64,000 nucleotides of DNA from Salibacterium aidingense DSM 18341 (GCF_000429685.1 NZ_AUCI01000016.1:1-64000); one strand, 5' to 3'. Positions 26,175-39,867 are shown, counted from the first letter of the stretch. The notes: generated by a model not told the origin, from the letters alone. Translations and numbers: made by a program.

Positions 26175-26391
26175 ATCCTGCACCTCCACGGTCTACTTAC
26201 ACAAACGATATTTTATCATAGGAAAAAATAAAAAAATAGATCGCCTGAGTCCTAATTTTAAGAAAAGCACCTTTGTTTTTAACTACAGCCTCGTTTTCAC
26301 TCTTTTCCCTGTCCTCCCCGGTAAATTTCCTTGAGAAAGTCCCGGATGGCCCATGGACCATATCTTTTAGAAGCATGGCAGTCCAAAACAT

Positions 26392-26405
26392 ATTTCCCGG
26401 GAAAT
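26392..26405. promoter_or_regulatory. Noc-binding site (NBS), perfect consensus, guaB-dacA gap
   Basis: ATTTCCCGGGAAAT, identical to the published B. subtilis Noc recognition sequence, in the 304-bp gap between guaB and dacA. Two further perfect copies are at 48473 and 51680. noc itself is at 47187. The rest of this gap holds the guaB terminator and no gene. Confidence 0.85.
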
Positions 26406-26463
26406 TAAAAAACTGTCCGGAAGAGAAAAACGCGGGAAATGTAATTTCTCTTCCAAGGACAGT
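26404..26463 (-). terminator. Terminator of guaB
   Basis: Outer stem ACTGTCC/GGACAGT and inner stem GGAAGAGAAA/TTTCTCTTCC form a long hairpin on the minus strand, followed by T6 (read on the minus strand), 15 bp after guaB. Confidence 0.85.
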
Positions 26464-26478
26464 CTGTTTAGGGGCCCA

Positions 26479-27963
<1,485 letters not shown>

Positions 27964-28129
27964 TTATATTGGCGCCTGTTTATTGAAAAGCTTATAACTG
28001 ACCAATAAACCGTCTACACTAAAAAAACTCTGAGATTTTCTAATATCTTATCATTTTTTTCGTTTAATAACGAGAAAATGAAATAAGTTTTAACTTTCTG
28101 ATATATTTCACTGGAGAATAGGAGCAGTT

Positions 28130-29101
28130 ATGATGGAAAAAAAACAGACACATGAATATTTTTCCTTCTATCGCGCCTTTGAATCGCAGGACGTACTGAG
28201 GCAGAAATTAGAAGAGGAGTATAGATTACGCGGGGCCTCCAGTAAAGAAGCGTTGGAATGGAGTTACCGTAACACACCAGTATTTCATTATGAATGGCTG
28301 ATCGGCCGTACCTATTGGGAAGAAGCATTACATGCCTCTCTTATGACAAGACCTCTTTTACTTTTTTATGGTCTGGCTCATCTTCTAAAGGGAATTACAT
28401 TAATAAGTGATCCGCATTACCCCGCTTCAACGGATGTGCTGGCTCACGGTATTACCTCCAGAAAACGTAAGAAAAAAGATTATACTTTCCTTCAGGACGA
28501 AATTAAAGTACAGAAAAGAGGTTTTTTTCCTCATTTCTCTCAACTATTGTTTCACATGAAACATCCTTATGGAGAAAAATGGAAAATGAGAGACCTATTT
28601 TTTAAATGGGAGGATCTTTTTGACCTTTATATAAAAATTCACGGGCCGGCCGCCCTTCCAACAATTCAACTGGAAACTTCCCAAATCACGGTTAAACACT
28701 TTCCAGCCATGAATGAACAAGCGTTTCAACGTCTTAAAAAACAACTGGAAGGCCTTTCTATTACCATCGAGCTTATCAAGAAAAGAACAAAGGACACCGC
28801 TCTATTTTATGTAGAAGACCTGCCTGCTGAAGTTAAACATTATTTCATTGAAAAAGGAGACAAACTGTATCTGCCTCCTCATCCGCTTCCTTTATTCAAG
28901 CTTTCAAAAATCTCCGCTCATTATTTAATCTTATATAATCTCAGTATGCTCTGCAGATATGAAGGGGAATGGTGGGGCGAGATCATTACCCAGCGCCAGA
29001 CTGAGGATTATTCTTTCATTCGTTATTACCTGGAAATGGTGCTGTATAATGCACCAGGGCTTTTGGAAGCCTTCTTTAACTCGAGAGGATTTCCTCAATA
29101 A
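28130..29101 (+). CDS. yaaC: YaaC-like protein of unknown function
   Basis: 323 residues, with family features of YaaC: FYRAFESQDVLRQKLEEEYR at the N-terminus, RPLLLFYGLAHLLKGI (about 81-96) and HYLILYNLSMLCRYEGEWWG (about 264-283). Function unknown. It is divergent from guaB, as in B. subtilis. Its 3' end overlaps by 26 bp the 3' end of the convergent HD-GYP gene, so each message carries antisense to the other's end. Its coding sequence contains a near-perfect parS site at 28548-28563. Confidence 0.88.
   Translation: MMEKKQTHEYFSFYRAFESQDVLRQKLEEEYRLRGASSKEALEWSYRNTPVFHYEWLIGRTYWEEALHASLMTRPLLLFYGLAHLLKGITLISDPHYPASTDVLAHGITSRKRKKKDYTFLQDEIKVQKRGFFPHFSQLLFHMKHPYGEKWKMRDLFFKWEDLFDLYIKIHGPAALPTIQLETSQITVKHFPAMNEQAFQRLKKQLEGLSITIELIKKRTKDTALFYVEDLPAEVKHYFIEKGDKLYLPPHPLPLFKLSKISAHYLILYNLSMLCRYEGEWWGEIITQRQTEDYSFIRYYLEMVLYNAPGLLEAFFNSRGFPQ
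28548..28563. other. Candidate parS site within yaaC
   Basis: TGTTTCACATGAAACA differs from the ParB (Spo0J) recognition sequence TGTTTCACGTGAAACA at one central base. The Spo0J gene is in the window at 48924. Several origin-proximal parS sites are expected in Bacillaceae, often inside genes. Binding is inferred from the match. Confidence 0.6.
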
Positions 29102-30158
29102 AAGGGCCTTGATCACCTTCAACTCGGATAACATCCTCTGTATCTTCCTGTTGTACCATTGGTTCTGCCGGTGACTTTTCATCAACGTAAATAATGGTAG
29201 CAAATGCCCCGTTGCTCAGCCTGACTTTCGTGCCGATTGAAAATGTGATCAGAGCATGCATTAATAACTGTGTTGTTTCAGGATCGAGTCTACCGAACTG
29301 ATCTTTCGACATTTCATCAATAACTTTGTATGGAGAGCGTTGTTTCCTATAGTAATGCTCACTTGTCATAGCATGATACACGTCTGCAGTACTAACGATT
29401 TTACTTAATTTATGAATTTTATCACTTTTCACTTGAAGGGGATAGCCGCTTCCATCTTCTCTTTCATGATGCTGAAGTACAGCGAGTAAAACGTCTTCAC
29501 TTACCGAGTTGATTTCTTTCACCATATTATAAGAGTAGTACGGGTGATTTTTAACTTCTTCATATTCGTGTTCGGTTAAGTGTTCTTTAATATACAGTAC
29601 AGCAGCAGGAAGCCTGGCCATCCCGGCATCACACAAAGCTCCAGCTATTCCGGCCTGAAGCCGTTCTTTTTTAGAAAAGCCTTTTTTTCTGGCTAAAAAC
29701 ATAGCAAGAAGAGCTGTAGAAACAGCATGGTGATACAAATAATCTTCTTTCGTGCTGAAGTGGTGAAGGAAAAGAACCTGATTGGGATGTTTGGTTAGTT
29801 TCTCCGCCAGCGGCGCAAGGACCCCTCGTATTTTATCCATTTCAATCCGGCTGCCCCCTGTCCATTTCTGGAACAACGCTTTGTAGGTTTGGACCGCTTT
29901 TAAATAGTAATCTAAAAATGGAACCGGTGCTTCAGAGCGAGATTCTTCTGTTTCCTCCTCTGCATCCGGCGGTTGAAAGGGTGTCCCGTCGATTAGTTTC
30001 TTCTCCACATGTACCTTATGTATCAAGAATGCTTCGAGTACTTCTAGGTGTTTTGCTGTTAAAATGGTCTTTTTCCGGATAATAGGGTGAGATGTTACTG
30101 CAAAAACGTCTTCGGTCAGAATGCAGCCTTCTTTTAATTGTTCTCTTTTAACTTTCAT
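29076..30158 (-). CDS. HD-GYP domain protein with altered HD motif
   Basis: 360 residues from ATG 30158 (GGGGAAATGTT precedes it). The C-terminal half is an HD-GYP domain: YHHAVSTALLAMFLA (about 143), then LCDAGM where LHDIGK is usual (about 176), HPYYSYNM, and QHHEREDGSGYP (about 230-241). HD-GYP proteins usually hydrolyse cyclic di-GMP; here the first His of the HD pair is Cys and the following Lys is Met, so activity is doubtful. The N-terminus resembles the non-catalytic domain of related Bacillus proteins. It lies convergent to yaaC, between guaB/yaaC and gyrA, where B. subtilis has an rRNA operon. Confidence 0.85.
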   Translation of the reverse strand: MKVKREQLKEGCILTEDVFAVTSHPIIRKKTILTAKHLEVLEAFLIHKVHVEKKLIDGTPFQPPDAEEETEESRSEAPVPFLDYYLKAVQTYKALFQKWTGGSRIEMDKIRGVLAPLAEKLTKHPNQVLFLHHFSTKEDYLYHHAVSTALLAMFLARKKGFSKKERLQAGIAGALCDAGMARLPAAVLYIKEHLTEHEYEEVKNHPYYSYNMVKEINSVSEDVLLAVLQHHEREDGSGYPLQVKSDKIHKLSKIVSTADVYHAMTSEHYYRKQRSPYKVIDEMSKDQFGRLDPETTQLLMHALITFSIGTKVRLSNGAFATIIYVDEKSPAEPMVQQEDTEDVIRVEGDQGPFIEEILSS

Positions 30159-30264
30159 AACATTTCCCCTTTTTCCTTCCTGCACACTTTTTTATCATTA
30201 TAAATCATAAAAAGCGAAAAGAAAAAATAAAAATGGAAAGATATTCGCAAAACCATTAAAAGCC

Positions 30265-30305
30265 TAAAAACCCCGAACGATTTTTATGTATCGTTCGGGG
30301 TTTTT
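30265..30305 (-). terminator. Terminator of gyrA (bidirectional)
   Basis: AAAAACCCCGAACGAT / ATCGTTCGGGGTTTTT is a perfect 16-bp stem with an 8-nt loop, T5 on both strands. On the minus strand it lies 110 bp after gyrA, between gyrA and the HD-GYP gene. Confidence 0.88.
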
Positions 30306-30416
30306 GTGCATTAGGGTTTATTGCTGTCCCAAAAACTGAGCTGGATTACTGCTCCTGTCACAAGGACCACACAACGTGCGTTTTTCCCCGTCCTCTCTTT
30401 TTATCCGAGACTCCCT

Positions 30417-32951
30417 CTATTCTTCAGAAGGATCCGGATCTTGGGCTTCTCCTGATTCTTCTCCTTCTTCTGGAAGTTCTTCGGGTTCTGCACCCTGCTG
30501 GTCTGAGTCGTCCGGGTCTACCTCATCTTCCGGCGTCTCCACAGGAGCTACGGTTGATACTTCTTCTCCTTCCGCCAGGCGGATGAGGGTAACCCCTTGG
30601 GCATAACGACCCAATTTTGATATCTCTTGTGCCTGCATTCGGATAAGGACCCCTTGAATGGTCATGATCATAATATCATGATCATCGGAAACGCAGCGCA
30701 TCGAGACCAGAGACCCGTTGCGTTCGGTAAGGTTGCAAGCTTTGATCCCCTTTCCTCCCCGCTGCTGCATTTTAAACTCATGTATCGGGGTTCGTTTTCC
30801 AAATCCTTTATCCGTCACAATCAGCACATCTTTCTCCTCATCGGCAATGTCCATGCCTATGACTTCATCGTCGGCTGATAAAGAGATGGCTTTTACGCCG
30901 GTTGCGGACCGGCCCATAAACCGTACATCTTCCTCTCGAAAATGAATAGAAATGCCTTGTTTTGTTCCAAGAATAAGACTTTCATCGCCATGAGTAAGAC
31001 GGACGCCATACAGTTCATCGTTTTCACGAATATTTATGGCGAACAACCCGCCCTTTCGGATATTGGAAAATGCTGATAGTTTTGTCCGTTTAGCGATTCC
31101 CTGTTTGGTTAAAAAGAACAGATAAGCATCGTCCGAAAAAGCTTCTACAGGAATCACTGTACTGATATACTCATCTTTTTCCACCTGCAGCAGATTAATT
31201 ACCGGTATTCCTTTAGCCGTCCGCTGCAGTTCCGGAATCTCATAGGCTTTTAAACGGTAGACCTTCCCTTTATTTGTAAAGAAAAGGATCGTTTGATGGG
31301 AACTTGTCGTAAACAGGTGCTCCACAAAATCATCGTCGTTTGTTCCCATTCCCTGCACACCACGGCCTCCCCGGCGTTGACTGCGATACGTATCAATAGG
31401 CATCCGTTTAAGATAGCCGTGATGGGAAATCGTAATTACGACATTCTGTCGCGGGATCAGGTCTTCGTCTTCAATCTGATTTTCTCCGGCCGTAATAACC
31501 GTCCGGCGTTCATCATTAAACTTTTCTTTAATCTCCGTAAGTTCCTCTCTAATAATCTCAAGAACCCGTTCTTCACTTGCAAGAATCGCTTTCAGTTCTT
31601 TAATCCGCTCGACCAGATCACTGTATTCCTGTTCAATTTTATCCCTTTCCAATCCGGTTAAACGCTGAAGACGCATTTCGAGGATAGCCTGGGCTTGTTC
31701 GTGGGTTAATGAGAATTGTTCGATTAAGCCGGTCCTGGCAATGTCGGTGGTCTCTGACCCGCGGATTAAATCAATGACAGCGTCCAAATGATCCAGCGCT
31801 GTTCTTAACCCTTCCAGAATGTGAGCCCTTGCTTCTGCTTTTTGCAGTTCAAACGCCGTGCGGCGCTTAATAACAACTTTTTGATGTTCAAGATAATGAT
31901 TAAGACACTGTTTTAAATTTAATACCTGCGGACGTCCGTCCACTAAAGCCAGAATGTTTATACCAAAGCTTGTCTGCAGAGCTGTTTGTTTATATAAATT
32001 GTTTAACAGAACATTGGCGTTGGCATCTTTTTTTACTTCAATGACAACCCGCATTCCGTTTCGATCCGATTCATCCCGAAGATCTGTGATGCCTTCTATT
32101 TTCTTGTCCCGGACAAGTTCAGCTATTTTTTCAATCAGCCGGGCTTTGTTAACCTGATAGGGAAGCTGATCGACTATAATAGACTGCTTTCCGCTGTTAT
32201 TTTCCTCAATATAAGCATTGGCCCGAATAATAATAGAACCGCGCCCCGTCTGATAGGCTCTCTTTATGCCGGATCTTCCAACTATCGCTGCAGCGGTTGG
32301 AAAATCAGGACCGGGAATATATTCCATTAAATCAGGGACAGTCATTTCTGGATTTTTACTTAGCGCAAGGACGCCGTCAATAACTTCTCCCAGCTGATGC
32401 GGTGGAATATTGGTAGCCATTCCTACTGCAATGCCTGCTGCGCCGTTAACTAACAGGTTCGGGAAGCGGGAAGGCAATACTACAGGTTCTTGTTCGTTTC
32501 CATCATAGTTATCCTGATAGTCAATGGTATCTTTATTGATGTCCCGTACCATTTCCAGAGATATTTTGGACATCTTTGCTTCCGTATACCTCATCGCTGC
32601 CGCAGCATCTCCGTCGATCGAACCAAAATTACCATGCCCGTCCACCAGCATGTTCCGGTAGCTGAAATCCTGCGCCATTCTTACCATTGTTTCGTATACA
32701 GCGGAATCTCCGTGGGGATGGTATTTACCAATGACATCTCCTACAATACGCGCGGACTTTCGATAGGGTTTATCCGGCGTCATGCCGAGTTCATTCATTG
32801 CAAACAGGATGCGGCGGTGCACTGGTTTCAGTCCGTCCCGGACATCTGGAAGCGCCCGGCTGACAATAACGCTCATGGCGTAATCCAGAAATGAGGTACG
32901 CATTTCCTGACCTATATTTATTTCTGTTACTCTCGATTCATTATCTGCCAT
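30417..32951 (-). CDS. gyrA: DNA gyrase subunit A
   Basis: 844 residues from ATG 32951 (GGGAGG upstream). The catalytic tyrosine is in [12 protein letters not shown] (about 123) and the quinolone-region sequence [17 protein letters not shown] is present in part upstream. The beta-pinwheel C-terminal domain holds the GyrA box [10 protein letters not shown] (about 537), needed for negative supercoiling. The protein ends in an acidic Glu/Asp/Pro-rich tail of about 35 residues. It forms the A2B2 gyrase with GyrB, encoded just upstream. Confidence 0.98.
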   Translation of the reverse strand: MADNESRVTEINIGQEMRTSFLDYAMSVIVSRALPDVRDGLKPVHRRILFAMNELGMTPDKPYRKSARIVGDVIGKYHPHGDSAVYETMVRMAQDFSYRNMLVDGHGNFGSIDGDAAAAMRYTEAKMSKISLEMVRDINKDTIDYQDNYDGNEQEPVVLPSRFPNLLVNGAAGIAVGMATNIPPHQLGEVIDGVLALSKNPEMTVPDLMEYIPGPDFPTAAAIVGRSGIKRAYQTGRGSIIIRANAYIEENNSGKQSIIVDQLPYQVNKARLIEKIAELVRDKKIEGITDLRDESDRNGMRVVIEVKKDANANVLLNNLYKQTALQTSFGINILALVDGRPQVLNLKQCLNHYLEHQKVVIKRRTAFELQKAEARAHILEGLRTALDHLDAVIDLIRGSETTDIARTGLIEQFSLTHEQAQAILEMRLQRLTGLERDKIEQEYSDLVERIKELKAILASEERVLEIIREELTEIKEKFNDERRTVITAGENQIEDEDLIPRQNVVITISHHGYLKRMPIDTYRSQRRGGRGVQGMGTNDDDFVEHLFTTSSHQTILFFTNKGKVYRLKAYEIPELQRTAKGIPVINLLQVEKDEYISTVIPVEAFSDDAYLFFLTKQGIAKRTKLSAFSNIRKGGLFAINIRENDELYGVRLTHGDESLILGTKQGISIHFREEDVRFMGRSATGVKAISLSADDEVIGMDIADEEKDVLIVTDKGFGKRTPIHEFKMQQRGGKGIKACNLTERNGSLVSMRCVSDDHDIMIMTIQGVLIRMQAQEISKLGRYAQGVTLIRLAEGEEVSTVAPVETPEDEVDPDDSDQQGAEPEELPEEGEESGEAQDPDPSEE

Positions 32952-33205
32952 ACCATAAACCTCCCAATTCTGAGCCATTCTCTGATAGAATGGTCTCTTC
33001 AAACAAAGGCGCAGCGGATGCAGCGGCATCCCTGCCTGCTCCCGGTTTCAAGCGCCCGTGAATCTCCCGCTTTCCGGAAGCCGGAGATAACAGACGACGA
33101 AACAACCTATTGGTTTCTGCCTGCATCATGCAGGCCCCAAAGACGCTCCCTTCCAATGTTGCGAACGAGTCTTTGGCCGTAAACTCTTCGGATGGAAGTT
33201 TGCCT

Positions 33206-35158
<1,953 letters not shown>

Positions 35159-35206
35159 TTATGGCTCCTTTTTCAGTACAATTCCTGTACGCCATTACGG
35201 ACTACG

Positions 35207-35491
35207 TTATGATTCTGCTGTATCCTCACTATCTTCACTGTAGTCGTCAAAATCCGATACCATCTGAGCCCGCCGCTTCAGGGTTAACGTAGATATGGGG
35301 GATAAATAAATTTTTTCCGTAGTAACAACCACAGACTTTGATTGTTCCGCAGAAATCCGTTCAATATCATTCTCGTTCCGGGAGGCTAAAAACTGCTGAG
35401 TGATACTCGAAGAATCATGAGTATCCTGATCTACGATTGTAATGACGTCTTTCGAACGAATGACGGTATCTCCGCCTAAATGAATAAACAT
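35207..35491 (-). CDS. remB: Extracellular matrix regulator RemB (YaaB, DUF370)
   Basis: 94 residues from ATG 35491 (MFIHLGGDTVIRSKDVITIV), which has GAGGTGGAACAG upstream. DUF370 proteins are small DNA-binding proteins; RemA/RemB activate biofilm matrix genes in B. subtilis. The last 20 residues form an acidic tail (DFDDYSEDSEDTAES), giving a slightly longer protein than the B. subtilis one. It sits between recF and gyrB, its conserved location. Confidence 0.88.
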   Translation of the reverse strand: MFIHLGGDTVIRSKDVITIVDQDTHDSSSITQQFLASRNENDIERISAEQSKSVVVTTEKIYLSPISTLTLKRRAQMVSDFDDYSEDSEDTAES

Positions 35492-35501
35492 CTGTTCCAC
35501 C

Positions 35502-36623
35502 TCATTTCCTTTGCTCCAATGTTCCTGCTTTGGCGATAAATGTAGAGGCCTGCTTCAAGGTATCATGTTCAATTCCATGAACGCTGGTTGTTGTCACAAA
35601 TGTCTGTACCTTTCCCTGAATGGTGTTTAACAGATGGGACTGCCTGTAATGATCCAGTTCAGAAAGAACATCATCCAATAATAAAATCGGGTATTCCCCG
35701 ATATTATCGTGTATGAGTTCAATCTCTGCTAATTTCAGGGATAGAGCGGCTGTACGCTGCTGCCCCTGAGAACCGTACGTCTGTACATCTTTATTGTTAA
35801 TCCGCAGGGTAAGTTCATCCCGGTGCGGACCGATTAACGAAACTCCCCGGCGTATCTCATTCTGCCTGTTTTGTTCAAATTTCCGTTTTACACCTTTTTC
35901 TATCATCGACAAATCCATGTCTTCTGATACCTCTGCAGAAGGAGCATACCTAATCTGCAGGTCTTCCTGGTGTTTGGTTATCCGGCTGTGTATCTCATTT
36001 GCCCAGTTTTGAAGCAGATGGAGAAAAGAATACCTTTTCTGTATTACTTTCGCGGCTGCCTGGGACAGCTGCTCTGTAAGCACGTCCAACATGACTTCCT
36101 GTTCCTGGTCAGGGATAGGAAACATGTTTTTCAACAGCTGGTTCCGCTGTTTTAAAATACGCTGATACATCATTAAGTCATAAAGGTAAACGGAACTTAT
36201 CTGTCCAATCTCCATGTCAATAAAACGGCGTCTCATCTGCGGTCCGCCTTTTACCAGGTTTAGATCCTCCGGCGCGAACATAACGACGTTACATGTTCCT
36301 ATATATTCGCTCAGCTTTTGCTGCTCGAGACTATTTATCTTGGTTTTTTTCCCTTTGGTGGAAACGATCACTTCCAAAGAAAGCGGACCATTTTTCCTCT
36401 CTATATCCGCTTCAATTCTGGCGAAGTCCTGTTCCCATTGAATTAACTCTTTATCTTTAGAAGTCCGGTGGGATTTTGCAAACGCAAGGACATAGACAGC
36501 TTCCATCATATTTGTTTTCCCCTGCGCATTTTCACCAAGGATGACATTCACTTTATCTTCTACATTAAGGGTGATGTCATCGTAATTGCGGAACTGTTTA
36601 AGGTGAATCTCTTTAATATGCAC
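35502..36623 (-). CDS. recF: DNA replication and repair protein RecF
   Basis: 373 residues, GTG start at 36623 with AGAGGGA upstream. SMC-like ATPase with Walker A (GENAQGKTN, about 30-38), signature motif around [18 protein letters not shown] and Walker B ([12 protein letters not shown]). RecF binds gap junctions and works with RecR, encoded in this window. It starts 9 bp after the yaaA stop, in the dnaN-yaaA-recF-remB-gyrB run. Confidence 0.98.
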   Translation of the reverse strand: MHIKEIHLKQFRNYDDITLNVEDKVNVILGENAQGKTNMMEAVYVLAFAKSHRTSKDKELIQWEQDFARIEADIERKNGPLSLEVIVSTKGKKTKINSLEQQKLSEYIGTCNVVMFAPEDLNLVKGGPQMRRRFIDMEIGQISSVYLYDLMMYQRILKQRNQLLKNMFPIPDQEQEVMLDVLTEQLSQAAAKVIQKRYSFLHLLQNWANEIHSRITKHQEDLQIRYAPSAEVSEDMDLSMIEKGVKRKFEQNRQNEIRRGVSLIGPHRDELTLRINNKDVQTYGSQGQQRTAALSLKLAEIELIHDNIGEYPILLLDDVLSELDHYRQSHLLNTIQGKVQTFVTTTSVHGIEHDTLKQASTFIAKAGTLEQRK

Positions 36624-36632
36624 AGTATCCCT

Positions 36633-36857
36633 CTAAGGATAGTTTGAAAAAACCGTAAGTCTGCCGGTTTCCTCAATATCAATTTCGTCTCCGTGGTAAA
36701 GTTTTTTCCCCCGTCTCTGTTCAGGTTCGCCGTTAACAAACACTTCAAACTCGGATAAAAACAGTTTTGCCATGCCGCCGGAGTCGATAATAGCCGCTTC
36801 CTGCAATAGCTGCCCTAGCGTAATATATTCGGTATCAATCGTTATCGTTTGATCCAT
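36633..36857 (-). CDS. yaaA: S4 domain-containing protein YaaA
   Basis: 74 residues from ATG 36857. The S4 RNA-binding fold is visible: TLGQLLQEAAIIDSGGMAKLFL and VFVNGEPEQRRGKKLYHGDEI. Found between dnaN and recF in most Bacillota; probably RNA or ribosome-associated, with no established function. The start is chosen since the frame upstream lacks conservation and the ATG is preceded by AGGAGGAATC. Confidence 0.92.
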   Translation of the reverse strand: MDQTITIDTEYITLGQLLQEAAIIDSGGMAKLFLSEFEVFVNGEPEQRRGKKLYHGDEIDIEETGRLTVFSNYP

Positions 36858-37010
36858 CTTGATTCCTCCTGCGTCTGCCGCTCTTGCATTTCCACACGGA
36901 CTTCCTGTACGAACGACATATGGACTCACTATATATTTTACTAAACTTATAAGGATAACGCCAATAGGAACACGGAAGAAAAACTTCCGACCCCTGCTGT
37001 AAAGCAGAAA

Positions 37011-37036
37011 CCTCCAGGTTATTTTTAACCCGGAGG
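37011..37036 (-). terminator. Hairpin between dnaN and yaaA
   Basis: An 11-bp stem (CCTCCGGGTTA / TAACCTGGAGG on the minus strand, one G-U pair) with an A4 loop, just after dnaN, followed by TTTCTGC, so a weak terminator or processing site. Read-through into yaaA-recF is expected. Confidence 0.5.
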
Positions 37037-37049
37037 GGATATTGTCGTT

Positions 37050-38192
37050 TTAATATGTGCGAACGGGAGAAAATAGATGCAGCATTTGATCGTGATCGGA
37101 AGGTCTTATGACAAAAGGACTCATCGCTCCGGTGAACATAATATGAACCACTTCGCTGTCAATGACCTTCAACGCGTCAATGATATTTTTTCCATTAAAA
37201 GAAATCCTCAGTTCTTCTCCTTCGAGAGAATGACATGTTATACGTTCCGTCACTTTTCCCACTTCAGCCGAGACGGAACTGATTTCTATATCCGAATTCT
37301 CCAATGTTTTAAAATTAATGACATTGTTTTTGGCTTCTTTTGACAACAACAGGGCCCGCTCTAACGAATGAAGCAGGTCTTTTGTTGAAATTTCCATCGT
37401 CGTTTTGGACTGATCTGGAATCATGTTGCTCGTTACTGGATATTTTCCATCCAACAATCTTGAAAAGAATAATAGATGCTTGAATTTAAATAATACTTGG
37501 CTTTCCGTTACAACAATTTGAACTCTTTCGTCGCTATCCTCTAAAATCTGCCTCAATTCGTTTAAACTCTTTCCCGGAATTACCACATTGGACATTTCAA
37601 GAAGATCTCCCTCTGATTCTATCGACGCTTTTCTCATAGCAAGCCTGTGACTGTCTGTTGCAGTACAGGTCAGCTGTTCTTTTTCATTTTCCAGGTTTAC
37701 ACCTGTCAACACTGGACGTGTTTCCTGAGTGGACACAGCGAATACAGTTTGTCGAATCATGTCTCTTAATAGGTTTTGAGGCAGTGTAAAAGTCTGGTTT
37801 TCTTCAAGATTAGGCAGTCTTGGGTATTCTTCTGGATCCAGACCGTTTAAGTTAAACACCACAGAACCAGAACGGAGAGTAGTAGCAAACTGATCCTGGA
37901 CAATAAGTTCAATTTCCTCCCCGGGGAGTTTTTTTACAATATCAGCGAAAAAACGGGCCTGAAGAACAATACTTCCAGTTTCTTTAATATCTGCATATTC
38001 GGTTTCTTCATCTGCCTGTGGAATAAAGGTTTCAATAGATATATCTGAATCACTGCCGGTCAGGGTGATACCATCTGCCGCCGCGTCGATTTTTATGCCT
38101 GTAAGAATTGGAATGGTCGTTCTTGTAGATACAGCTTTATTTACATGCTGCACACTGTGAACAAAAGTTTCCCGTTGGATAACAAAGTGCAT
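37050..38192 (-). CDS. dnaN: DNA polymerase III beta sliding clamp
   Basis: 380 residues (B. subtilis 378), three repeated clamp domains. N-terminus MHFVIQRETFVHSVQHVNKA and C-terminus ending MLHLFSPVRTY, with the conserved LLDGKYP (about 247) and near-terminal P-V-R tail. It tethers polymerases to DNA and is loaded by DnaX complex. GGGAGATGTCGT precedes the ATG. It lies 154 bp after dnaA, across the oriC unwinding region. Confidence 0.98.
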   Translation of the reverse strand: MHFVIQRETFVHSVQHVNKAVSTRTTIPILTGIKIDAAADGITLTGSDSDISIETFIPQADEETEYADIKETGSIVLQARFFADIVKKLPGEEIELIVQDQFATTLRSGSVVFNLNGLDPEEYPRLPNLEENQTFTLPQNLLRDMIRQTVFAVSTQETRPVLTGVNLENEKEQLTCTATDSHRLAMRKASIESEGDLLEMSNVVIPGKSLNELRQILEDSDERVQIVVTESQVLFKFKHLLFFSRLLDGKYPVTSNMIPDQSKTTMEISTKDLLHSLERALLLSKEAKNNVINFKTLENSDIEISSVSAEVGKVTERITCHSLEGEELRISFNGKNIIDALKVIDSEVVHIMFTGAMSPFVIRPSDHDQMLHLFSPVRTY

Positions 38193-38203
38193 ACGACATC
38201 TCC

Positions 38204-38272
38204 CTTATATATATTATTATATTTAATAATTTTAGTAGTAATAATCGTAGGTGTTGTGCAAAATGTGGATAA
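38204..38272 (-). other. oriC: oriC unwinding region (DUE, DnaA-trios, adjoining boxes)
   Basis: Read on the minus strand: an abutting pair of DnaA boxes, TTATCCACA (38264-38272) and TTTTGCACA (38255-38263), then a short spacer, then CTACGATTATTACTACTA (38233-38250), which matches the B. subtilis DnaA-trio array (repeats of three bases with TA/GA steps), then an uninterrupted AT-rich tract (38204-38232). This order is that of the B. subtilis origin unwinding system, in which DnaA extends from the boxes onto a single strand. Confidence 0.85.
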
Positions 38273-38298
38273 TTAAGATAAATGCTGATGCAACAGAG

Positions 38299-38327
38299 TT
38301 ATGCACATGTGGAAGGAATGTGTATAA
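38299..38327. promoter_or_regulatory. Weaker DnaA boxes of the dnaA-dnaN intergenic part of oriC
   Basis: TTATGCACA (38299-38307) and TGTGTATAA (38319-38327) each differ by one base from the DnaA box TTATCCACA or its complement. With the pair at 38255-38272 they make the dnaN-side half of the origin. Confidence 0.65.
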
Positions 38328-38346
38328 CTTAGGGTGTTTCTGCACA

Positions 38347-39699
38347 TCATGTTTTTAACTTGTCGATAACATCTTGAAGATTATTTTGTAATTCTGTGTC
38401 GGTATCGAGCATGGAGGCAATTTTTTCATGGGCATGGATAACTGTCGTATGATCTCTGCCCCCAAACTCTTCTCCAATTTTAGGAAGTGAGGACTCTGTC
38501 ATTTCTCTCGAAAGATACATAGCGATCTGTCTGGCAAAAGCTATGGTTTTTGTTCGTCTTTTAGCTTTTAATTCCTGGACTTGGACACTGAACTGGTCCG
38601 AAACGGTTTTTTGAATGTCTGCGATGGTCACTTTTTTTGGTTTGGCGCTTGGAATGATATCTTTCAGCGCTTCTGCGGCAAGGTCAGCGTTCATGTCCTG
38701 ATTAATCAGGGAGGAATAAGCGACAACCCGGATAAGGGCTCCTTCCAGCTCCCGGATATTTGTATCAATTTGGTTGGCAATATATAACATTACTTCATTT
38801 GGTATATCCAGCTTTTCAGCCTTGGCCTTCTTGCGGAGAATGGCGATTCTTGTTTCAAGATCCGGAGGGGTAATGTCCGTGATTAACCCCCATTCAAATC
38901 TTGAACGGAGCCTGTCTTCAAGAGTCGGTATTTCTTTAGGCGGCCGGTCACTGGAGATAACAATCTGCTTGCTTTCTTCATGAAGTGCATTAAATGTATG
39001 GAAAAATTCTTCCTGTGTTTGTTCTTTCCCTGCTAGAAATTGAATATCATCTATCAATAATACATCGACGCTCCGGTATTTATTGCGGAAATTAACAGCT
39101 TTATTATCACGAATAGAATTTATAAATTCATTGGTAAATTTCTCCGAAGATAAGTATACCACCCGTGCTTCGGGGTTATGATCAATCACGTAGTGTCCGA
39201 TGGCATGCATTAAATGGGTTTTGCCAAGCCCGACGCCTCCGTAGATAAACAACGGATTATAGGCTTTTGCCGGGGCTTCTGCTACAGCCAGAGAGGCAGC
39301 ATGCGCAAAACGGTTTCCTGAGCCAATAACAAAGGTGTTAAAGGAGTATTTGTCATTAAGCATGCTTTTTGGCACATCATCTGTCTGATTTTCAGCAGGG
39401 GCCGGCATCTTCTTCATTTCCTGCTCAACCGGGATATGGTCTTCTTCCCCAGCATCCGGAATGATGAATTTTACGTAGAGCTCTGCTCCGGTAATGTCCT
39501 GAAGGGTATCAGAAATCAGCCTGGAATACCGATTTTCCAGCCAGTCTCTGGCGAATTCATTGGGAGCTGTGATAACAATGGTATCCTCTTGAAGTTCAGC
39601 AGCTTTTGTCGATTTTAACCATGTTTCGTAGCTGGGTTTGCTCACTTTTTTCTGCATGACAGACAGCGTCTGGTTCCATAAATCTGTAATATTCTCCAA
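38347..39699 (-). CDS. dnaA: Chromosomal replication initiator protein DnaA
   Basis: 450 residues (B. subtilis 446). Domain I at the N-terminus ([20 protein letters not shown]), a short variable domain II (about 85-110), the AAA+ domain with Walker A ([10 protein letters not shown], about 154) and Walker B ([11 protein letters not shown]), and the C-terminal DnaA HTH with signature [15 protein letters not shown] (about 409-423). It binds DnaA boxes found on both sides of the gene and opens oriC. Upstream region at 39700-40320 is the other half of the origin. Confidence 0.99.
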   Translation of the reverse strand: MENITDLWNQTLSVMQKKVSKPSYETWLKSTKAAELQEDTIVITAPNEFARDWLENRYSRLISDTLQDITGAELYVKFIIPDAGEEDHIPVEQEMKKMPAPAENQTDDVPKSMLNDKYSFNTFVIGSGNRFAHAASLAVAEAPAKAYNPLFIYGGVGLGKTHLMHAIGHYVIDHNPEARVVYLSSEKFTNEFINSIRDNKAVNFRNKYRSVDVLLIDDIQFLAGKEQTQEEFFHTFNALHEESKQIVISSDRPPKEIPTLEDRLRSRFEWGLITDITPPDLETRIAILRKKAKAEKLDIPNEVMLYIANQIDTNIRELEGALIRVVAYSSLINQDMNADLAAEALKDIIPSAKPKKVTIADIQKTVSDQFSVQVQELKAKRRTKTIAFARQIAMYLSREMTESSLPKIGEEFGGRDHTTVIHAHEKIASMLDTDTELQNNLQDVIDKLKT

Positions 39700-39867
39700 T
39701 ATGTAGTCCCTCCTTTTTCATCGTCTTGTTAATAAAAGGGTATCCAAGGGCAAAGAAAGGCCTCCAACTCTTTAAATATACGGATGGAAGCCTTGCTGAT
39801 AATAACGCAAAGGTATAGTTTTTGTATAAGGGGAACAGTGTAGTGCTCCATTGGAGGCTGTGCATAA

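Noticed and set aside
32952-33205. The gap between gyrB and gyrA as a hidden gene or riboswitch
   Set aside because: A gap of similar size exists in B. subtilis; I saw no convincing terminator, conserved RNA motif or start signal.
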